10,206 bases of DNA from Acidobacteriota bacterium. GTDB taxonomy: Bacteria; Acidobacteriota; Thermoanaerobaculia; Multivoradales; JAHEKO01. The translations under genes and the position numbers were made by a program. Below, in pieces: positions 7,529 to 10,206 of the stretch. The notes below the pieces were generated by a model. That model was not told where the DNA came from and ran no database searches. It worked only from the letters and a program-made list of their open reading frames with translations. Positions within the stretch are counted from its first letter, which is position 1. Each line of letters begins with the position of its first letter. Location of the stretch: NCBI GenBank assembly GCA_030610025.1, contig JAUWSP010000049.1, positions 1 to 10,206 of the forward strand, written 5' to 3'.

Positions 7529-8566
7529 CTAGGCCTCCTCTTCGGCCGCAGCCTCGGGGACGGTGGAGGCCGGCAGTCCCAGTTCCTCCCTCAGCGCAGC
7601 CTCGACCTCATGGGCCAGGTCGGGATTGTCACGCAGGAACTGCTTGGAGTTCTCTCGGCCCTGTCCCAGGCGGACGTCCCCGTAGTTGTACCAGGCACCG
7701 CTCTTGCCGACCATGCCGTACTGGACCCCGAGATCAATCAACTCGCCGACGCGCGAGATGCCCTCACCGTAGTCGATGTCGAATTCCCCCAGGCGAAAGG
7801 GGGCCGCCACCTTGTTCTTGACGACCTTGACCTTGCATCTGGCGCCCACCACCTGGTCTCCGTCCTTGATGGCTGCAATCCTCCTGATGTCCAGACGAAC
7901 CGACGAATAGAACTTGAGGGCCCGACCACCGGTGGTGGTCTCGGGGCTGCCGAACATGACGCCAATCTTCTCGCGAATCTGATTGATGAAGATGAGGCAG
8001 GTCTTGGACTTGGCGACGATGGCGGTGAGCTTGCGCAGGGCCTGGGACATGAGTCGGGCGTGTAGGCCGACATGGGAGTCTCCCATCTCTCCTTCCAGCT
8101 CGGCGCGAGGTACCAGCGCAGCCACCGAATCGATGACGATCACATCGACGGCATTGCTGCGCACCAGCATCTCGGCGATCTCCAGTGCCTGCTCACCGAA
8201 GTCGGGTTGAGATACCAGGAGGTTGTCAATGTCTACCCCCAGTTTTCCGGCGTATTCGGCATCCAGGGCGTGCTCGGCGTCGATGAAGGCTGCGACGCCA
8301 CCCGCTTTCTGCGCCTGACCGGCGACGGAGAGGGCCAGAGTGGTCTTGCCGGAGGATTCGGGCCCATAGATCTCCACGACCCGGCCTCGCGGCAGGCCAC
8401 CGGTACCGATTGCGTAGTCCACGGCCAGAGAGCCGGTCGAGACGATGGGGATGGCCAGGGCCTCTTTCTGCCCCAGGCGCATGATGGAGCCGCTGCCGAA
8501 TTGGCGCTCGATCTGGGACACGGCGGTGTCGATGGCTTTCAGCTTGTCGAACGGTTTGTTTGCCAT
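7529..8566 (-). CDS. recA: RecA recombinase
   Basis: This is a full-length RecA (345 residues, normal for the family). It forms ATP-dependent filaments on single-stranded DNA, drives strand exchange, and stimulates LexA self-cleavage in the SOS response. Visible: N-terminal oligomerisation helix ([19 protein letters not shown], residues 6-24); Walker A GPESSGKT (68-75); catalytic E98 in FIDAEHA; Walker B VIVIDS ending in D146-S147; loop L1 region [22 protein letters not shown]196 in FINQIR; DNA-binding loop L2 [19 protein letters not shown] (202-220); and an acidic C-terminal tail (EAAAEEEA). No intein or truncation. Start: ATG with AGGAG (8579-8575) 8 bases upstream. Transcribed away from murB. 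The usual neighbour recX is absent; the next gene is an ion antiporter after only 3 bases. A palindrome at the expected transcript start may be its operator. Confidence 0.98.
   Translation of the reverse strand: MANKPFDKLKAIDTAVSQIERQFGSGSIMRLGQKEALAIPIVSTGSLAVDYAIGTGGLPRGRVVEIYGPESSGKTTLALSVAGQAQKAGGVAAFIDAEHALDAEYAGKLGVDIDNLLVSQPDFGEQALEIAEMLVRSNAVDVIVIDSVAALVPRAELEGEMGDSHVGLHARLMSQALRKLTAIVAKSKTCLIFINQIREKIGVMFGSPETTTGGRALKFYSSVRLDIRRIAAIKDGDQVVGARCKVKVVKNKVAAPFRLGEFDIDYGEGISRVGELIDLGVQYGMVGKSGAWYNYGDVRLGQGRENSKQFLRDNPDLAHEVEAALREELGLPASTVPEAAAEEEA
7534..7540 (-). promoter_or_regulatory. strong ribosome-binding site for the antiporter, inside recA
   Basis: GAGGAGG on the minus strand lies within the last recA codons (the Glu-Glu-Ala tail) and 8 bases before CTG at 7525. 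Its strength and spacing are what decide the unusual CTG start of the antiporter gene. Confidence 0.65.
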
Positions 8567-8574
8567 GGGTTCTA

Positions 8575-8580
8575 CTCCTG
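8575..8580 (-). promoter_or_regulatory. recA ribosome-binding site
   Basis: CAGGAG on the minus strand lies 8 bases before the recA ATG. It fixes the recA start. Confidence 0.8.
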
Positions 8581-8595
8581 AGATGATGCTGCCTG

Positions 8596-8616
8596 GTACC
8601 GGTCTCTAGACCGTAC
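8596..8616. promoter_or_regulatory. palindrome upstream of recA, candidate SOS (LexA) operator
   Basis: The core is GGTCT-CT-AGACC (8601-8612) with GTAC flanking it on both sides (8596-8599 and 8613-8616; the left side has one extra C). It lies between the recA ribosome-binding site and the -10-like sequence at 8624-8629, i.e. at about +1 to +22 of a recA transcript. Palindromic operators at this place upstream of recA are usual for LexA control, but LexA sites differ between phyla and this sequence does not match the E. coli CTGT-N8-ACAG or Bacillus GAAC-N4-GTTC consensus. The symmetry is seen; the function is inferred. Confidence 0.45.
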
Positions 8617-8622
8617 GAAGGG

Positions 8623-8628
8623 TATAAT
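8623..8628 (+). promoter_or_regulatory. perfect TATAAT, possible murB -10 element
   Basis: The plus strand has an exact TATAAT, rare in DNA this GC-rich, about 180 bases upstream of the likely murB start. No TTGACA-like hexamer lies 16-18 bases upstream (that position falls in the palindrome), and there is no TG extension. If used, it would give murB a leader of about 170 bases. It overlaps the proposed recA -10 on the other strand. Confidence 0.4.
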
Positions 8629-8629
8629 A
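8624..8629 (-). promoter_or_regulatory. possible recA -10 element
   Basis: The minus strand reads TATTAT, one base off TATAAT, 57 bases upstream of the recA start. Upstream, TTCGCC lies at an 18-base spacing and is a poor -35 match, so the promoter call rests on the -10 and on position. Confidence 0.4.
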
Positions 8630-8664
8630 GTCGCTCTACAGACGGCTGGCGAATCGCGACATGG

Positions 8665-8694
8665 GCTACCCCTCAGCAGGGAGGCGATGGTAGC
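8665..8694. promoter_or_regulatory. stem-loop in the recA-murB intergenic region
   Basis: GCTACC (8665-8670) pairs with GGTAGC (8689-8694), and the adjoining CCTC (8671-8674) pairs with GAGG (8681-8684), leaving a 6-base loop and a 4-base bulge (CGAT). It could fold in a murB leader RNA if transcription starts near 8635. There is no T-run, so it does not look like a terminator. The rest of 8567-8806 holds no gene that I can support. Confidence 0.35.
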
Positions 8695-8806
8695 GAATGC
8701 CTCTTCGGGCCGTCAACGCAAATAGACGGAATCCATTCGCCGAATCTTGCTCTCGAGACTTCGGCGCAGCGCTCCGGGGTTCCTCGGCTCAGGCCTGCAT
8801 CGCATC

Positions 8807-9778
8807 GTGAACAGCCATGACAAACCCTCGGGCCTGGTCGGAGAGCTCGAGGGAGTCGAAGGCCTCGAGGTGGAAACCGGTGTGACACTCAGCGGTTTCT
8901 CGACCTTTCGAATCGGAGGTCCGGCCGAGTTCCTGGTGCGTTTGCAGGATCGGTCGGCACTCGAAGCTCTACTCTCGGCTGCGGGGCGACTCGGGCTGCC
9001 TTTCGAGATCCTCGGCCTGGGGTCCAACGTGCTCTTCCCCGATGAGGGCTTGCCCGGAGTCGTGGCTCGACTGACCGGGAATCTCGCGAGCTTTCAATTT
9101 CAGGGCGCCAGGGTGGTGGCAGGAGGTGGGATGGCGCTCGCAAAGCTGGCCAGGCTGGCGGCCGAGAGGGGGCTCGAAGGGTTGGAGGCTCTGTCTGGCT
9201 TCCCTTCGACCGTGGGTGGCGCTGTCCGGATGAATGCCGGCAGCTATGGGGTCGAGATCCAGGATGTGCTGGTCGAGACCTGTGTGGTGGATCGGGACGG
9301 TCGGAGTCGGTGTCTGACCGTGCAGGAGCTCGAGCCCTCCTATCGTCGAACCATCCTGCAGGGTTCGGGCAGCGTCGTAGTCAGTGCTACGTTTCAGCTC
9401 CGAGAAGGCAGTGCCGAGAAGGCTCTAGGGCGGATCGAAGAGCTCAATCGGCGCCGGTGGGCCAGCCTTCCTTCGGGCCGGCCCAATGTCGGCTCGATTT
9501 TCAAGAACCCCGAGGGCGAGTACGCAGGGCGGCTGATCGAGGCCTGCGGCCTGAAAGGATCCTGTTGCGGCGACGCCCAGATCAGCCCTCGGCATGCGAA
9601 CGTCATCGTCAACAACGGCAAAGCCAAGGCCTGGCAAGTGTTGGAGCTGATGCTCACCGTCAGGCAGGCGGTCGACGATCGTTTCGGAGCGCAGCTGGTG
9701 CCCGAAGTCGAGCTGCTGGGCTCGCTCCGCAACCGGTGGCAAGAGGCTCTGGATCAGGCGTCGGAGGGGAGCCGTTAG
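8807..9778 (+). CDS. murB: UDP-N-acetylenolpyruvoylglucosamine reductase (MurB, type II)
   Basis: MurB uses NADPH and bound FAD to reduce UDP-GlcNAc-enolpyruvate to UDP-MurNAc, a cytoplasmic step of peptidoglycan precursor synthesis. With this start it has 323 residues. Motifs: FRIGGPA (about 34-40) and GLGSNVLFPDEG (about 70-81) bind FAD; LSGFPSTVGGAVRMNAGSYG (about 129-148) is the family signature with its conserved Arg; SYRRTI (about 178-183); catalytic Ser in NVGSIFKNP (S230); C-terminal catalytic Glu in VPEVELLG (E300). Ser rather than Cys at position 230 and the overall length fit the type II form. The start is uncertain: the frame is open back to a TTG at 8747, GTG at 8807 gives a normal type II N-terminus but has no clear ribosome-binding site, and GTG at 8870 has GAAGG 7 bases upstream but would leave a short N-terminus. 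It is divergent from recA and is not in a division/cell-wall cluster within this window. Confidence 0.93.
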   Translation: MNSHDKPSGLVGELEGVEGLEVETGVTLSGFSTFRIGGPAEFLVRLQDRSALEALLSAAGRLGLPFEILGLGSNVLFPDEGLPGVVARLTGNLASFQFQGARVVAGGGMALAKLARLAAERGLEGLEALSGFPSTVGGAVRMNAGSYGVEIQDVLVETCVVDRDGRSRCLTVQELEPSYRRTILQGSGSVVVSATFQLREGSAEKALGRIEELNRRRWASLPSGRPNVGSIFKNPEGEYAGRLIEACGLKGSCCGDAQISPRHANVIVNNGKAKAWQVLELMLTVRQAVDDRFGAQLVPEVELLGSLRNRWQEALDQASEGSR

Positions 9779-9880
9779 AGGGATTCGTCTGTGCTACGAT
9801 TCCCGCCGCTTTCGGACCGGAAGATCCTGCCCGGGGGCGCAATGCCTAACTGAGAACAGATCGTGAGAGCTCGACAGACC
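9779..9880 (+). other. murB-sulfatase intergenic region
   Basis: About 100 bases with no gene visible. It contains TGC-TACGAT (9792-9800), a weak extended -10-like sequence that could drive the next gene, without a convincing -35. The frame of the following gene could extend back to a GTG at 9863. Confidence 0.3.
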
Positions 9881-10206
9881 ATGGTCAGGCTGCTTCTGGC
9901 CTCCATCTCGACAGCCGGTGTGCTGCTGGCCGCCTGCTCGGCGAAGGATGCCGACCCACCAGAGGGCGAGCTCCGTCCGAATGTGATCCTGATCTCCATC
10001 GATACCCTGCGACCGGACCACCTCGGGTGCTATGGCTATCAACCAGACACGAGCCCAGCCCTGGACGCTTTGTGTGAGGACTCGGTGGTCTTCGAGGAAG
10101 CGATAGCGCAAGCCCCCTCCACGCTGCATTCTCACGCCTCGATGTTCACTTCGCTATTGCCCCATCATCATCTTGCCACCTGGTCGGGCAAGACCCGGCT
10201 GTCCGA
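9881..10206 (+). CDS. sulfatase-superfamily lipoprotein, 5' part (runs off the window)
   Basis: The first 108 residues are present; the gene continues past the right edge. Residues 1-19 are a lipoprotein signal (MVRLLLASISTAGVLLAAC, lipobox LAAC, lipidated C19), placing the protein at a membrane facing the periplasm. Then PNVILISIDTLRPDHLGCYGY (33-53) is the N-terminal metal-binding strand of the sulfatase/alkaline-phosphatase superfamily (D41 the first metal ligand, with T where many sulfatases have a second D). TSPALDALCEDSVVFEEAIAQ follows the usual pattern. The nucleophile segment reads APSTLHSHASMFTSLLPHHH: there is no C/S-x-P-x-R formylglycine motif, and T81 occupies the likely nucleophile position, as in TLPSHAS-type members and phosphoglycerol-transferase-like relatives. 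So it may not be a true sulfatase; phosphohydrolase or transferase activity is possible. Start: ATG at 9881 with GAGAG 11 bases upstream; GTG at 9863 is an in-frame alternative. Confidence 0.85.
   Translation, partial: MVRLLLASISTAGVLLAACSAKDADPPEGELRPNVILISIDTLRPDHLGCYGYQPDTSPALDALCEDSVVFEEAIAQAPSTLHSHASMFTSLLPHHHLATWSGKTRLS

Noticed and set aside
1..10206. CRISPR arrays, tRNA/rRNA genes, prophage or integrase genes
   Set aside because: No regularly spaced direct repeats, no cloverleaf or rRNA-like sequence recognised, and no recombinase or transposase frame in the window.

Overview
The window is GC-rich, densely coding bacterial DNA from a Gram-negative cell: it encodes a predicted outer-membrane beta-barrel protein, a lipoprotein-type signal, and the murein enzyme MurB. 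Gene content and protein style (sulfatase-like lipoprotein, class IV-like deacetylase, OM protein with a LolA-like middle part, NhaC with an extracytoplasmic Ig-like domain) would fit Acidobacteriota or a deltaproteobacterial-type lineage. This is inference from memory of such proteins, and no taxonomic marker was searched.

Layout. Bases 1-292 hold no convincing complete gene. They contain a compact 185-bp element (89-273) bounded by a perfect 21-bp inverted repeat, with smaller palindromes inside. From 293 to 8566 everything reads on the minus strand, in transcription order: recA (8566-7529); an NhaC-family Na+/H+ antiporter with an N-terminal Ig-like domain (7525-5570); a 988-residue secreted modular protein ending in a predicted outer-membrane barrel (5446-2480); a stand-alone Smr-domain protein (2461-2165); and a class IV-like histone-deacetylase-family enzyme with a 280-residue extra domain (2122-293). 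The gaps are 3, 123, 18 and 42 bases, so recA-nhaC and barrel-smr-deacetylase are probable co-transcribed groups, and all five may form one unit. From about 8807 onward genes read on the plus strand: murB (8807-9778), then the 5' part of a sulfatase/alkaline-phosphatase superfamily lipoprotein that runs off the window.

Control. The 240-bp divergent recA/murB region carries a perfect TATAAT on the plus strand that overlaps TATTAT on the minus strand. An imperfect palindrome (GGTCT-CT-AGACC flanked by GTAC on both sides) sits where the recA transcript should begin and is a candidate SOS operator. A GC-rich stem-loop lies on the murB side. The antiporter appears to start at a CTG codon just after the recA stop, served by a GAGGAGG ribosome-binding site inside the end of recA.

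How the genes work together: recA (recombination and SOS) and murB (peptidoglycan precursor synthesis) are core genes. The minus-strand genes downstream of recA (ion antiport, cell-envelope protein, Smr nuclease-like domain, deacetylase) do not form a pathway I recognise. No CRISPR array, phage, tRNA or rRNA gene was seen. The best candidates for something undescribed are the 21-bp inverted-repeat element, the deacetylase's C-terminal domain, the 988-residue envelope protein and the possible recA operator.
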